DNA from: Cloeon dipterum
Taxonomy: Eukaryota; Arthropoda; Insecta; Ephemeroptera; Baetidae
DNA: 64,000 nucleotides
Assembly (NCBI RefSeq): GCF_949628265.1
Contig: NC_088787.1
Span: forward strand, 37,002,844 to 37,066,843
Reading direction: 5' to 3'
Shown: piece by piece, positions 11,601-21,268 of the stretch
Layout: each line of letters begins with the position of its first letter
Position numbering within the stretch: position 1 is the first letter of the stretch
Notes under the pieces: generated by a model
Seen by the model: the letters and a program-made list of their open reading frames with translations, nothing else
Told to the model about the DNA's origin: nothing
Database searches by the model: none
Translations under genes and position numbers: made by a program

Positions 11601-12250
11601 AAACTTTGAAACTTTTTGGGAAAAAATACTCAAAAGAATGAGAATCATCTCAGAAATAATATTTTGTCATCTTAATAACTCCTATGATTTTCAGAGCTCG
11701 GACCTCTATGACCTTTTGACTCAAATAAATTTTTTATTGATTTACGAAGACAGATACGTGCCGAAGTTCTCAATATTTTCTGATTAAGAAAACGTAATGA
11801 ATATGATAATCATGCGAACTTATATATATGCCGCCTTCTGAAACAAATTGAGATGCAACAGCGGGAAATGCCCTCTTTGTTGACTAATCAGATGGCTTTG
11901 CTAGTTTCCTCCGAAATTGACATCGCTCGACAATGTTTTTTCACATGATTTGAATTCCTCTCATCGAGACAGTTTGTGTCTTTCTTTTGCAAATGTGCAA
12001 TTTAGGTGGAAATCGCGGTAGAAAAATAACTTAGCGGATTTCTCCATTGAAATCCGTGCTAACTCTGTGGCCGATTTTCTCTAAAAATTTAAAGCACTGC
12101 CTCTGTGCATTATTTAACTACGCACATGATCTTTTCCTTTGATCTATACCTTTCTTTTCGTGTTTCTTCCTCATTGTCAGTCAGGTCCTGCTCATCCGCA
12201 TTTTTATCATCATTTTCCATGTCTGACATCGTCCTAGAAATTATGCAGTC
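8607..12250 (-). CDS. 13-exon gene, DUF4806-like protein with RS-rich tail (579 aa)
   Basis: Exons read directly from GT-AG sites, all in phase: 12250-12150 (ATG at 12229), 11344-11136, 10955-10821, 10760-10605, 10399-10196, 10132-10049, 9953-9745, 9631-9457, 9388-9226, 9115-8981, 8923-8858, 8797-8738, 8670-8607 (stop 8609-8607). Coding length is 1740 nt with no internal stop. Exon 2 has the YKYVVVEFGKRRG...FWPPYR pattern found at the start of DUF4806-type proteins. Exons 7-8 carry the C-terminal DUF4806-like block (LPCKSDDEFKAFEDAL, then LTSFLNICLRKVMSNEMAEK and FTWHG). Exon 9 has an SR stretch (KKRSSRSRSRAGSE); exons 11-13 are Gly/Tyr/Arg-rich. The middle is acidic and Ser-rich. The molecular function of this family is not known to me; the basic tail suggests RNA or DNA contact (inference). 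The gene fills most of a TIR-flanked insertion, so it may be transposon cargo or the element's own gene. Confidence 0.88.
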
Positions 12251-13030
12251 CTGCAAAATAATGAAAAACGAACTGGTTTTAGATTATCATTCAAAAAGGA
12301 TTAATGTAATCATATAGAAGCTGAGAGTAACAACAGAAAATAAAAGCTGAATTTAATGTTATTGCATGCTCATATACCTTTTTATTCAAAACGTCTTAAG
12401 AAAAGTGCAAAAAATTTCAATCTCAGGGCTTTCGTCACTTCAACCACCATAGGGTGGAAAATTATAACTAAAACGCCGAACGCCCAGCCAGCAAATTTTT
12501 GGTCAGAAATATTCTGGCATTATTTGAATAATATGCCGAGAATATTTCCGTTGTGAATTTATCGAATTGAATTTATATAAAAATATGTCCTTTTTTAAGC
12601 ATACGGTTGGCTGGACATTTTGGTGAAACACCAGGGTTTTGGGTTTTTCGGAAGTCTGCTAATCATTACAACATGTGTGGTGTTATGATACATTTACGAA
12701 TTAATTGACAATATTTATGTACATAATTTACTTACAAATCACTCGCGCTTCTTCTCGGCGACGATACGAGCAATATCCATTTATTGTATACACACTCATT
12801 TGAGGAAATCAAACGAATGGAGCACTGGATGACACTTCAGCTGTCAGCAAGTCGAAATGCACTAATTATGTTGTAAAATTACTTAAATTTTGGCCTCGCC
12901 GTGCATGCCGTTTGTTTTCATGCGAGTCTGCGACCGCAGCGACCAGCATGCGTAAGGCATGGAGCGGAGCGGCGTTGCCAACAAACCGCCTGAACGCGTT
13001 GCGCGGCAAATTGAAAACACCGCTCTGAAC
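12251..13030 (-). promoter_or_regulatory. probable noncoding first exon and promoter region
   Basis: On the minus strand a strong donor, GATTT/GTAAGT, lies at 12736/12735, and the acceptor at 12252 (TTATTTTGCAG) opens the exon holding the ATG. This implies a noncoding first exon ending at 12736. The region upstream (12880-13030) is GC- and CpG-rich, unlike its surroundings, as a housekeeping-type promoter would be. The transcription start cannot be placed. Confidence 0.45.
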
Positions 13031-13334
13031 GGCTTAATTAACTTCTACTAATTAACTAATTAGCTAGTTTTAGGACTTGAATGCGTGAAAGGATCAATAA
13101 ATATTAAGTTATCTCACTTTTTGCTTCATATTATGTTATTTCTGAGTGATTTTTAGGAGGTGGAACGAGTTCGAAGTGGATCATTCTCCGGAGATCCACC
13201 TCGCTCGTTCTAAGTCGATTTATTGGCCAAATTTGGGTGACAACGTGGGGGGTATGTTCTAAAATCGTCATTTTAGGAACAGTTAGACCCTCATGCGTGA
13301 GTTTCATCGCATCAATGGGCAGATTTCACTAGTT

Positions 13335-13418
13335 TAATGAGTTCGCCAATTCTCGGGGGAATCCCCTCGCCCGTTCTAGGAGGATCCCCCGGGAATCCCC
13401 GGAGATTGGCACCTGGGG
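13335..13418 (-). repeat. right terminal inverted repeat and subterminal repeats
   Basis: Read on the minus strand it begins CCCCAGGTGCCAATC, then runs through CGGGGGATCCTCC and GGGGATTCCCCC, matching the design of the left end. A related block (GATCCACCTCGCTCGTTC) lies at about 13193-13210. Confidence 0.7.
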
Positions 13419-13420
13419 AA

Positions 13421-13613
13421 GAAGCCTGGCTACATTGAAAAACGAGGAGAATGGTATGAGCTTCCAAACAGCTACGGCTTCCCAATCCGTCCGGGACCGT
13501 GCGTCAAGTGCGGTAAAATGAGGTTCCTCCGGTGTAGCTGGTGTACGAGACTCCTTTGTTTCAAGCATTCTTTTGAACAATTGCACCTATGTGATGTTTA
13601 CGTCGAGGAATAG
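13421..13613 (+). pseudogene. pogo-like transposase, C-terminal zinc-binding tail
   Basis: Directly past the TIR element, the frame continues KKPGYIEKRGEWYELPNSYG and then has a Cys/His cluster: PCVKCGKMRFLRCSWCTRLL, CFKHSFEQLHLC, with TAG at 13611. The spacing (C-x2-C-x6-C-x2-C then C-x2-H-x5-H-x2-C) looks like a compact zinc module, as seen at the C-terminus of piggyBac-type transposases. Here it belongs by continuity to the DDE frame at 5516-6467. Such a tail on a pogo-like enzyme is unusual. This segment itself is undamaged. Confidence 0.6.
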
Positions 13614-13655
13614 AAAATATAACCTATAATTATTTCATTCGAATATATACATTAA

Positions 13656-14030
13656 TTATTTGCTAACGAACTCATCACACAGGCCACCGAAAATGAAGTT
13701 AACGTCACGCCAACTTGCTTGGGTAATTTCATTTGGGTTTCTGGATAGCTTCAAGAGATTTTCAGCAATCATCATTGTTCTTTCATTAAATGGTTTCTTG
13801 TCATGAAGTTCCAGGTTGATCAAACTAAATGAGATCTGCCGTTCATATCGTCTAGCAAATGACTTGATCACTTTTCGGCTTCGATCGTTGTTTTCTCGCA
13901 TAACTTGTTCTGCATCTGCAACCAGACTTAAGTCTCCATTCAAGATATGGATATCTTCTGCAATCAGGTTCTTGACGTCGATCTTGTAACAGTGAATTGC
14001 CCTAGCCACGAGGGACAGGGACGGAATAAG
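13656..14030 (-). CDS. hypothetical protein, about 120 aa, convergent with the transposase
   Basis: An open minus-strand frame ends at 13656 with GGLCDEFVSK. It is rich in charged helix-forming residues (QVMRENNDRSRKVIKSFARR, KPFNERTMMIAENLLKLSRN) and has no recognised domain. Its start is unclear: ATG at 14009 is possible, and an acceptor-like CATTACAG at about 14045 would give a different frame. It lies 42 bp beyond the transposase stop, pointing at it, so it may be a second gene of the same DNA transposon. Function unknown. Confidence 0.4.
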   Translation of the reverse strand, partial: LIPSLSLVARAIHCYKIDVKNLIAEDIHILNGDLSLVADAEQVMRENNDRSRKVIKSFARRYERQISFSLINLELHDKKPFNERTMMIAENLLKLSRNPNEITQASWRDVNFIFGGLCDEFVSK

Positions 14031-14189
14031 GATTCTTCATCCTGTAATGGGAGAGCGATTCAAAGATTTTATTATATTTCTACTTTCATTGACCGAGCAA
14101 CTTATACTCATTCATTCATTTAATGAAGCACAACATTTTTGATAAATATTGAGATTAGAATCAAAGCAAGGTTTTATAATCTGATATCA

Positions 14190-14620
14190 GTGTCAAAGTA
14201 TGCGAGATTCAAAAGTGTTTTTACCATCAGTACCTTTCGAGACAAGGCACGGACTAGTACTCGGGCACACCGGGAAAAACTCCCGGGACCATCTCGCAAA
14301 CCTATGCTCGCCGGATAAAAAATCAGCTAATCAGCACCGATCTTGCGTGGTCGATGGGCAAGGGTTGCCGAACGAGGGTTCGAGGGGCGAAACCACCCCA
14401 GCGCCCATAGGGCAATTTTTAAAAAACTATCAACTTGACCAATTTTCTAGGTTTTTCGAGGGCAGCGGGATTGGAGGGGGTGCAGGTGGCGGAAAAAGGG
14501 TGAATCCGACGCAGAATATTGCGGCGCGATTAACGAACACCGTTTTCGCCATCAAGTACAAACAAGACCGGAGTTATGAAGTTTTAAAGCCGAAACATCG
14601 TACTCTGTGAAATTAAAAAT
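14190..14620 (+). repeat. GC-rich dispersed noncoding repeat
   Basis: The segment around 14525-14600 (taacgaacaccgttttcgcc and following) is recognisably related to 52640-52715 in the GC-rich repeat region, including the stretch before and after it. An open frame of 136 codons crosses it but looks like a by-product of base composition. I treat it as a dispersed repeat rather than a gene. Confidence 0.45.
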
Positions 14621-14957
14621 TGGCGGAAAAGCCTTTCAAACTTCACTAGCCACAGCCAATAGTTTTCAAGGTAAAAAGGAAAAAATGAAAAAAACATGGG
14701 ACTACTTTTAAACATGTTTTCAATAACTTTTTTCACGCACAAGACCTTAAGGCTACTTTATCAAAATGATATATCTTTATATTTGAAATTATAGTTTAGA
14801 ATATTAACTTTTAATGAAATCTAAACTCTAATTTTCCACAAATCAAACATGTTTTATTCCCTACCAGATAATTTACAATGTGTAGACATACACATCCAAA
14901 TCGAAGCCTTTCAATTCTTGTTAAATCATTTCATGAACTCTTTACCAATTATCTTTT
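14621..14957. other. AT-rich, nothing recognised
   Basis: No open frame, splice-compatible exon or repeat was identified. Confidence 0.5.
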
Positions 14958-15482
14958 GCTTGTTTATTTTCATCAAAGAAATGTACATACATGTTAAAAA
15001 ACAATTTTTCAAACACTAAAAATATAAATCACAGTGAGAAAAGGCACCATTCCTGGTAGACATCTCGCTAAAACTACCCAGGAGGGCAGAGCTGGAATGG
15101 CCCTTGAAAAGAGGGGAATTAAGCTGCCCTAGAAACACGCACTCACATACGCCTTACTCTTGGAAGGAAACTGTGCCGCCGAACAGTCTTTCAATGCAGG
15201 TGGTGTAGCATTCCAAAAGGCGATGACTCGAAAATCAAACACACTGGCCGAGTTCGGTGCGCGCTGGTGGCTGTTGCAGCCGCGGATGCTGCGAGTCGTC
15301 GCCGCGATGCACTCGGCCCTCGGTGATGCGCGCCATTGCGTCGTAATCTGTGAGGCCGCAAAGACTCTTCTTGAAGAAAAGCAGGTCATTGAACATCAGC
15401 TGGGCTGGGACGGACAGCATTTTCTGGTGTTGCGGCTGCAGGACGTGGCGACCATAGATGAAGTGGAGGGCTTTGTTTTGGC
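14958..15482 (-). mobile_element. 5'-truncated CR1-type LINE copy (copy 1 family)
   Basis: On the minus strand this repeats the last ~525 bp of LINE copy 1 (from about 4971), including the C-terminal sense (HFIYGRHVLQPQHQKML, CGLTDYDAMARI), the same frameshift before FWNATPPALKDC, and the 3' UTR to the tail. The 5' end stops abruptly at 15482, as expected for incomplete target-primed reverse transcription. Because it shares the frameshift seen in copy 1, both may descend from one already defective source, or the family may use that frame end differently. Confidence 0.85.
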
Positions 15483-16177
15483 AACAAAAAAAATTTGACC
15501 ATTTTGGGACAAAAAAAATGTAAAATTGTAAGAAAATTGTTTGAAGAAAAAATAAAACCGGAAACTGATCCAAAAACAAAAACCTTTTTGTTTTAATTCG
15601 TTACATTAAATGAATGAAACCGTATCCCTAAAAAGCACAAAAATATTGTATCGTTTCGAAGGTCGGGAAAGGGTGTGAATCGAAATTTTTTAGTTGATGC
15701 CAAAAAAATAAAAATTCTACTTTCAATTAAAATTCCAAAAATCATTGTTTTACTTCCATGCGGTAAATTAAATGAAAACGACCGTATTCCTGAAATGAAA
15801 CCATTTGAATGAAGAAGATTGATTTTAAAATTCAAAAGATATTTTTAATCTCAGAATACAGGGAAACAATTATTTTTTTAAAACGTAAAACTTATCAAAG
15901 AGAATTATATTAATTCTTTTGTGAATTAAAATGAAATGGATTTCCTTTGAAACTATAAGTCAGTTTTGTTTTCTATTCAGGTGTAACAATTAATTGTATA
16001 TTGTGCAATATGTTATGAGCAATGACACGTAAATTAAATGATTTATTTATTATTTTGTTAACACTCTTTCCTATTGTCCCCCTCTTATTTCTCCTTCGTG
16101 AAACAAATTGTCCGCAAGTGAAATTTGAGAGAATTGTGTGAATTATAGACATTCCATCCGTGAATGTGTGTAATTGA
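15483..16177. other. AT-rich, nothing recognised
   Basis: Dense stops in all frames and no repeat ends that I could match elsewhere in the window. Confidence 0.5.
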
Positions 16178-16501
16178 TGTCAGGGTTAACGCACGAAGAA
16201 ATGTCACCGGCCCTCAGGTACTTGTTTGGGGAGGAAAAGGCTTGCCTTTTCCTTTACGGGGATTTGAGAGTCAGAAGACTTTAACACGCTAAAGGAGACA
16301 CACGTTCCGTGGTCAGGAGTGTGATCTCCCAACATCTTCGAGTAAAGATAGCTCGGACCCGACCGATAAGTGAGAGATAGAAGAACCGACGTAAGTCCCT
16401 CTTCATTTCACCCGTCTTACTTTGGGCCAAGACGATACTACTTTTGTGGTATAATTGTTTCTAATAAGGAAACTGATTCTGACTCTCACGCTGACCCGAC
16501 A
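16178..16501 (+). mobile_element. possible LTR
   Basis: The stretch starts TGTCAGGGTT, like the confirmed LTR at 22986, and can be ended at ACCCGACA (16501), giving TG...CA termini with a partial short inverted repeat. It is GC-richer than its flanks. No second copy, target duplication or primer-binding site was found, so it may be a solo LTR or a chance match. A Gypsy fragment begins about 700 bp downstream. Confidence 0.3.
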
Positions 16502-17029
16502 GGTACCAAGTGTGCGTCGGTTTTATATCCCTCATCGCATCTGCGTGATACCGGCGGCACCATGCCCGCCGTGGCAACATAGCGGACGGTTGCGCCCATC
16601 TACACCTTGGCGCACCTCGACTAGCAGGTCGAATAGGCGGACGACAACCCTTCTGGAGTTTCCGACGGGAAGCTTCAAATCTACCAATGAACCACGACAT
16701 CTCCGAGTATTTCATCGAACGATTCAGTGATGAGTATTCGTGTTTAAGCGCGCTATATAAATTTCTTCCTATCCTGTTTCCCTACTAACATTTATTTTTT
16801 TTGTAAAATCTATTTCACCAATATAAATATGACTAGAATTGAGCCATGCTATTATACAACACCGCTTATACATCTTGCTCCGTTATTTTAAAAGGATTGT
16901 TAAATTTTTCTAGATTTGTGAATAATCTCCGCATTTTATTTTGTATTCAGTCCGGCGAGAAAACATATATTCTGAGCTATAATATTAAAGAGAAAAAACT
17001 AGGAGAGAAATAATTCTCGAAATACGAAC

Positions 17030-17225
17030 CCAGGACCTTTTGTGAGTGAATTGATTGAAATTTATTAGATATTCGGAATAGCAGAGCAGCGTTTCGTAAT
17101 ATTCAGTATTCAACCTATTTAGGTTTGGCATTCCTCTTTTGACATGTGATATGGCATCCCAAGGGGAACGAACCCTTGACCTCTGGATTAGCATCCGATC
17201 TTTTATGTGAGCAGAGTTCTCACAG
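17030..17225 (-). repeat. tRNA-like box B fragments, possible SINE or tRNA relic
   Basis: On the minus strand, two box-B-like T-arms (GGTTCGTTCCCC near 17165 and GGTTCGTATTTC near 17025) occur about 140 bp apart. The first follows an anticodon-arm-like stretch (CGGATGCTAATCC). No acceptor stem pairs convincingly for either one, so this is not a functional tRNA gene. Confidence 0.25.
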
Positions 17226-18345
17226 AAGGTGAACAAAAATATCCGACGATCCACAAAGAGGCGTTGGCTATTATTTGGTCAATAGAACGTTTGGAGGGAT
17301 ACCTGGCGTATGGCAAATTCCTTTTGTATACAGATAACCGACCGCTCAAATTCCTGAACGACATTAAAAACCCCAAGGGTGGACTAGCTAATTGGATTCA
17401 AAAACTGGAAAAATACAATTTTGAAGTTTTCCATAAGCCGGGGAAATTGAATGTTGTTCCGGATTTGTTGTCGAGATCATTTTCGGCGCCGATAAAAATT
17501 AGCCCGATTAAGTTGCCAAAGAGAATTTCAGACCCGTGGTATTTGGATTTACGAGATAAAGTTTCAAGTCAACCGGAGAAATTTCCTCTGTTAAAGATTG
17601 AGGACGGAAGGGTTTGTAAGTTGGTAAAGAGTTGGATTTCTTGGGAGGAGTCTTGTTTTAAAGAAATAGTTCCTAAAGAGAGAAGGACGGAAATCATGCA
17701 AAGGTGTCACGACGCACCAGATGCAGGGCACTTTGGATTTCTTATGACTTTCAGTCGTATTTCAGAGCACTATTATTGGCCGAAAATGCGTAGTGATATT
17801 TCGCGTTATTTGTCAAATTGTAGAGAGTGTGCAATGCAAAAGTCTAGCCAGTCTGCTAAAGCAGGTTTTCTGGGGTCTTCAAAGCGTTGGGACCCTGGCA
17901 GGTGATTGCAAGTGACCTCGTTGGTGAATTTCCGCGCAGTATTCGGGGCAAGAAATACGTATTTTCCTTGGTAGATTTTTTCACGAAGTACATTGTGTTG
18001 AAGCCATTAAGAGACGCGACAGCGAAGAGTGTGTGTGAGGCGTTAGAAAGTGTATTTTACACTTACGGCGCGCCAAAGATAGTCATTCAGGATGATGCAC
18101 AAAATTTTTAGAGTGTGTTGTACAAGAGTTTTACAAAAAAATTTAATGTCGGTTTACAATATACACCACGTTACCATCCGGCTGCTAATCCCATAGAACG
18201 ATGTAATAGGGTATTAGAAACTGTCATTCGCTGCCATGTTAATAATTGACAGAAAGATTGGGACGCGTATTTGCCACAAATAGCGTTTGCAATAAATTCA
18301 AGCGTGCACGAGACGACTCGACTTTCTCCTTTTTTCCTTGCATAA
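17207..18345 (+). pseudogene. Ty3/Gypsy pol fragment: RNase H and integrase
   Basis: 17207-17905 reads the RNase H end of a Gypsy polyprotein (EGEQKYPTIHKEALAIIWSI, LYTDNRPLKFL) followed by the integrase zinc-binding H2C2 box (RCHDAPDAGHFG, then CRECAMQ). A frameshift near 17890 leads to the integrase core (WQVIASDLVGEFPRSIRG with the first Asp, then QDDAQNF with the second). A TAG at about 18110 and later stops follow; sense fades at SSVHETTRLSPFF (about 18330), where Helitron sequence begins. RT, protease and gag are absent. A short piece of the same integrase region recurs at 48955-49018. Confidence 0.85.
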
Positions 18346-19520
18346 ACCTGCACACCGTTCGTCGCACGCAGGCTCACGCTCGCCGGCGTCGTGGACATTC
18401 TAGAGTTGGTGGACGACGTCGATCTCGACATGGAGGAGGATACTCGTTTTCGGACACCGGACGAGCCGCGGCCTCTCGGGGTCAACGACCCTCCCATGAC
18501 TGCGGCCGAGGCACGAGGTAGGTTTTCCGCGAAGCGATCATTCGTAACGTAGTTGACCATTGTTTTAAAGCCGACTTCAACAAGTTAAACGAAAAACAGC
18601 AAGATATTGTCCTCGCGATCACGGAGTTGCACGACGCCTACACGTCAGACCGACCGCGCGTGACGCGCGCAATTTTTTTTGTCCGGACCCGCAGGTACTC
18701 GCGTAAAAAATGTTGATACGGTACTTGATTTATTTTCGCGTTAGGTACCGGCAAGAGGAGGGTCATCACGCACATCGACCACGAGGTCAGACGACGCGGC
18801 GGGACGGTTATCAAGGTGGCACCAACCGGAATGGCAGCGAGCAACATCGGAGGCAGGACGGCGCACTCGGCGTTCGGATTGCCGCTCAACATGAACTCGA
18901 CGTCCACTTCAGCCATGATGTCAGATCAACGCCGCTGGCAGCTACTCCGCAGCGCTACGCTCATCATTTTTGACGAACTTGCCATGGCGAGCTACGAATT
19001 TTTGCGCATCCTGCACGAGATCCTGCTCGACATGCACTTCAAAAGGAACGCGCCTATGCCGCGAGACGCCGTTCCTGCAGACTGGCCGCCGCTGTTCGCA
19101 GGTGTCCCCATCCTCCTGATCGGCGATTTTCATCAAGCAGGCCCCGTCGCGACCCACGGCCCACGGACGATTGATGCAAGACTTGCACATTCTCAACTGG
19201 GAGCACTTTCGCAGGTATTATTGATATTCCACGAGTCGAAACGCACAATTGCCAACATTAATTTGCAGGTGCCATGTCATGGAGCTGACGACCAACATGA
19301 GAGCTGCCGAGTGGCTCCTGAGGCTTGGTGAAGGACGCATTGTCGATACAGCGTCGCAGAGGAAGAATTTTGTCAAGCTCCCAGCTCAGTGGATGGTGCA
19401 CAATCTCGGTGACCTGATTACCTCCGTGTTCGGAACCGACATCATCAAAAACAGAGGAAAATTTGATTCTGCAGTAGACTCGCTTCGAGAATACATCGAA
19501 ATTACAAGAGGCATACAAAA
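18346..19520 (+). pseudogene. Helitron helicase fragment with spliceosomal introns
   Basis: Exons joined at GT-AG sites give a continuous helicase frame: up to 18517, 18571-18694, 18745-19214, and 19269 to about 19520; introns are 53, 50 and 54 nt. The Walker A loop GPAGTGK is assembled across the 50-nt intron at 18695-18744. Further motifs are ATLIIFDELAM (Walker B, DE), LLIGDFHQAGPV (motif III, GDxxQ) and MELTTNMRA, typical of the PIF1-like helicase of Helitrons. The fragment starts where a Gypsy piece ends and stops at a donor-like site before a P-type exon. No internal stop was seen within the joined exons I checked. The rest of the helicase is missing. Confidence 0.8.
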
Positions 19521-19609
19521 AGTATTAATTATTCATGGTTATTTTAAGCACTAAACAAAATTTATAATAATAATTATTTTTAAAATATTCATGAATCAAT
19601 CATTTCAGG

Positions 19610-19926
19610 TATTTCAGTGGGAAAAAGCTGGAAACCTTGGCAGCGAGGTACTCTAGTCTCAACCCATGGATTCAATACCATTGCAACCAGACTTCTTGAA
19701 AGCAAAATGATGGTCTTTATTTATGGAAGTAGATTTTCATCGAACTGCATTGAAAATCTGTTTTCAGTTATTCGATCAAGAAACCCAGTTCCAACTGCTT
19801 TTCAATGGAAATTGCTCCTTAAGAACATCATTCTTTCGCAATATTCAAATTCAATTCAATTCCGGCCATGTTTTTCGTACTTGCTTTACAACGCAGGCTG
19901 GCAATACAATCCGATTATCTTTTCCT
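19610..19926 (+). pseudogene. P-type (THAP9-like) transposase, C-terminal exon
   Basis: After an acceptor-like tcatttcag, an open frame reads SWKPWQRGTLVSTHGFNTIA, then RFSSNCIENLFSVIRSRNPV and PTAFQWKLLLKNIILSQYSN. The ENLFSxIRSxN...PTxxQF pattern is typical of the C-terminal part of P-element/THAP9-type transposases. It stops at 19924 (TAA). The rest of the gene is not next to it; an N-terminal half from a P-type gene is at 51160-52230. Fragment of a dead copy. Confidence 0.6.
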
Positions 19927-20029
19927 AATTTCTCTCCGGAGTGAACCCATGGCACAAAATACCTATTTGATAATAATAATAATAATAAGGAGTCCGATTG
20001 TTGCCGACAACAAGAACGGACGCACTTCA

Positions 20030-20800
20030 AATTCGCTCCTCAGAATTTTCCCCTTTTGGCCCCGACGTTGAACTTTGACTGGAAGAAACTGGCATATCCT
20101 TGCTCAGCTTTTCACGCCGCATCGATCGACGTCAAAATTTCTTCTGGGGGACAAGATTTCGGCCCAAAATTCTGGTTTAGAAGTTCTGACCGGCGAGTGA
20201 GTACAATTCCACCAAAGCAACAATGGCAAAGACCAACTAGCGCCCGAGTAGCTCGCCAACGGCACCCTGCGAATTTTCGCTCGCGACATCGCAGAATCGC
20301 GCCGAGGTGCTCTGCCTTGGCGGAGAGGAGTCCTCTTTAGCCGGAGGATGCGGCTCTCCGTCCAAGAAACCGGCCACCGCAACGACCATCGAGGGATCTC
20401 AGCTTGGGACGACCCAGAGTCGACCCCGCCGTGCCCTCAACCCTACCATCGAACGAGCGACAGCCGGCACTCCTGAAGAAAGAAATTCATTTTCAGACGA
20501 GGGGTGGCTCTAAGCCTGCGTAATAGACTGGCCGGGGGAGTGGAATCGAGTTCCAGCGCCAAATCTCCCTGACGAGTTGCCGGGGGCCAGCGTGGAAGAG
20601 CGACAAGCCTTGGCTAACGCCCGGCTGCTCACCATGCTTCTAACTCAGCCAAGTCAACTTTGAGAAAACCAATCCGAGCTGAAGACGAAGTTTCTGGCCA
20701 TCATCCTGATCAGTCGAACAGGCCTCACGGCTCCTGGTGGGTGATTGCTGCGTGGGACCAAGACTGAAGTGAGGACCGGCGCCCTGAACTCGCCTTCGGA
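20030..20800 (+). other. GC-richer segment with short open frames, possibly LINE 5' region
   Basis: This stretch is GC-richer than its flanks and has open frames such as the 68-codon one at 20307-20513 (SPSKKPATATTIEGSQLG) and a Pro/Glu/Ala-rich phrase near 20560 (LPDELPGASVEERQALANAR). It leads into the 3' end of an R4-like LINE at about 20830. It may be the N-terminal region of that element joined to its tail by internal deletion. No domain is recognised. Confidence 0.3.
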
Positions 20801-20829
20801 GACAACCCCGGCTAATCCGATTTGTCCAG

Positions 20830-20918
20830 GCGCCATTTCCCGACTTGGCCTCTTTTGTAGGCCCGTCGGGTTATGTGTATCTCTGTTCATCCAGAATAAA
20901 TACAGAATAATAATAATT
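20830..20918 (+). mobile_element. 3' end of an R4-like LINE
   Basis: The block cgccatttcccgacttggcc through GGGTTATGTGTATCTCTG to an AATAAT tail is nearly the same as 45603-45690, where it follows an R4-like C-terminal domain. Only the 3' UTR is present here. Confidence 0.6.
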
Positions 20919-21268
20919 TATATGTTTTTTGGCATGTACATAATTTTACACAGTAATGCAATAAACCACATACATCCAATTGCAAATCAAACATTTAGTT
21001 ACATTCACTTAAAAAGAAAAGAAAAATTGAAGTTGCTACAACTTCTGTACACAATCAAAATACTCTTCAGCACTATAAAACTGTTTTTGATGTTCAAATT
21101 CACGCAGCATAGCAACAAACTCCTTATAACGCGGTTCAAGACGAAGAGACACTGGCAGCGCATTATACAAAGTAGCTGCACAAGTTTGTGGGTTTTGTTT
21201 AGAGTTTTGAGTCGTTTGCGCTGGAACATATAGCTCTGGTTTCCTCCTCGTATTGTACTCGTGAACAA
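20919..21268 (-). mobile_element. 5'-truncated R1/Jockey-like LINE, C-terminal end
   Basis: Minus-strand sense at 21268-21040 (EYNTRRKPELYVPAQTTQNS, LPVSLRLEPRYKEFVAMLRE) matches the C-terminus of the element at 45700-46430 (YCTRRKNDIYVPLQTT, LPVALRQEARYKEFVAVLHT). The 3' tail abuts the tail of the plus-strand R4-like piece, the same tail-to-tail arrangement as at 45.7 kb. The 5' end is a fold-back hairpin. Confidence 0.7.

Larger units (their letters stand above)
6468..13418. mobile_element. 6951-bp TIR-flanked element carrying an intact spliced gene
   Basis: The left end starts CCCCAGGTGCCAATC and the right end finishes GATTGGCACCTGGGG, a perfect 15-bp terminal inverted repeat. Both ends continue with related GC-rich subterminal sequence (GGGGGATCC-like blocks). 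The element is flanked by AA on each side (6466-6467 and 13419-13420). Removing the element and one AA joins the transposase frame exactly (tac ggc tgg aag aag cct ggc tac), so the segment is a true insertion. It contains the 13-exon DUF4806-like gene on the minus strand and a possible small gene on the plus strand. I found no known transposase inside. A 2-bp duplication plus CCCC termini fit no superfamily I can name with confidence. Confidence 0.8.

Noticed and set aside
14200..14610. 136-codon open frame as a gene
   Set aside because: It overlaps a GC-rich dispersed repeat related to 52.6 kb, has Gly/Lys-rich composition from base bias, and has no splice support.
17160..17225. tRNA gene on the minus strand
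   Set aside because: A box B and an anticodon-like arm are present, but no acceptor stem or proper D-arm can be formed, so at most it is a relic or part of a SINE.
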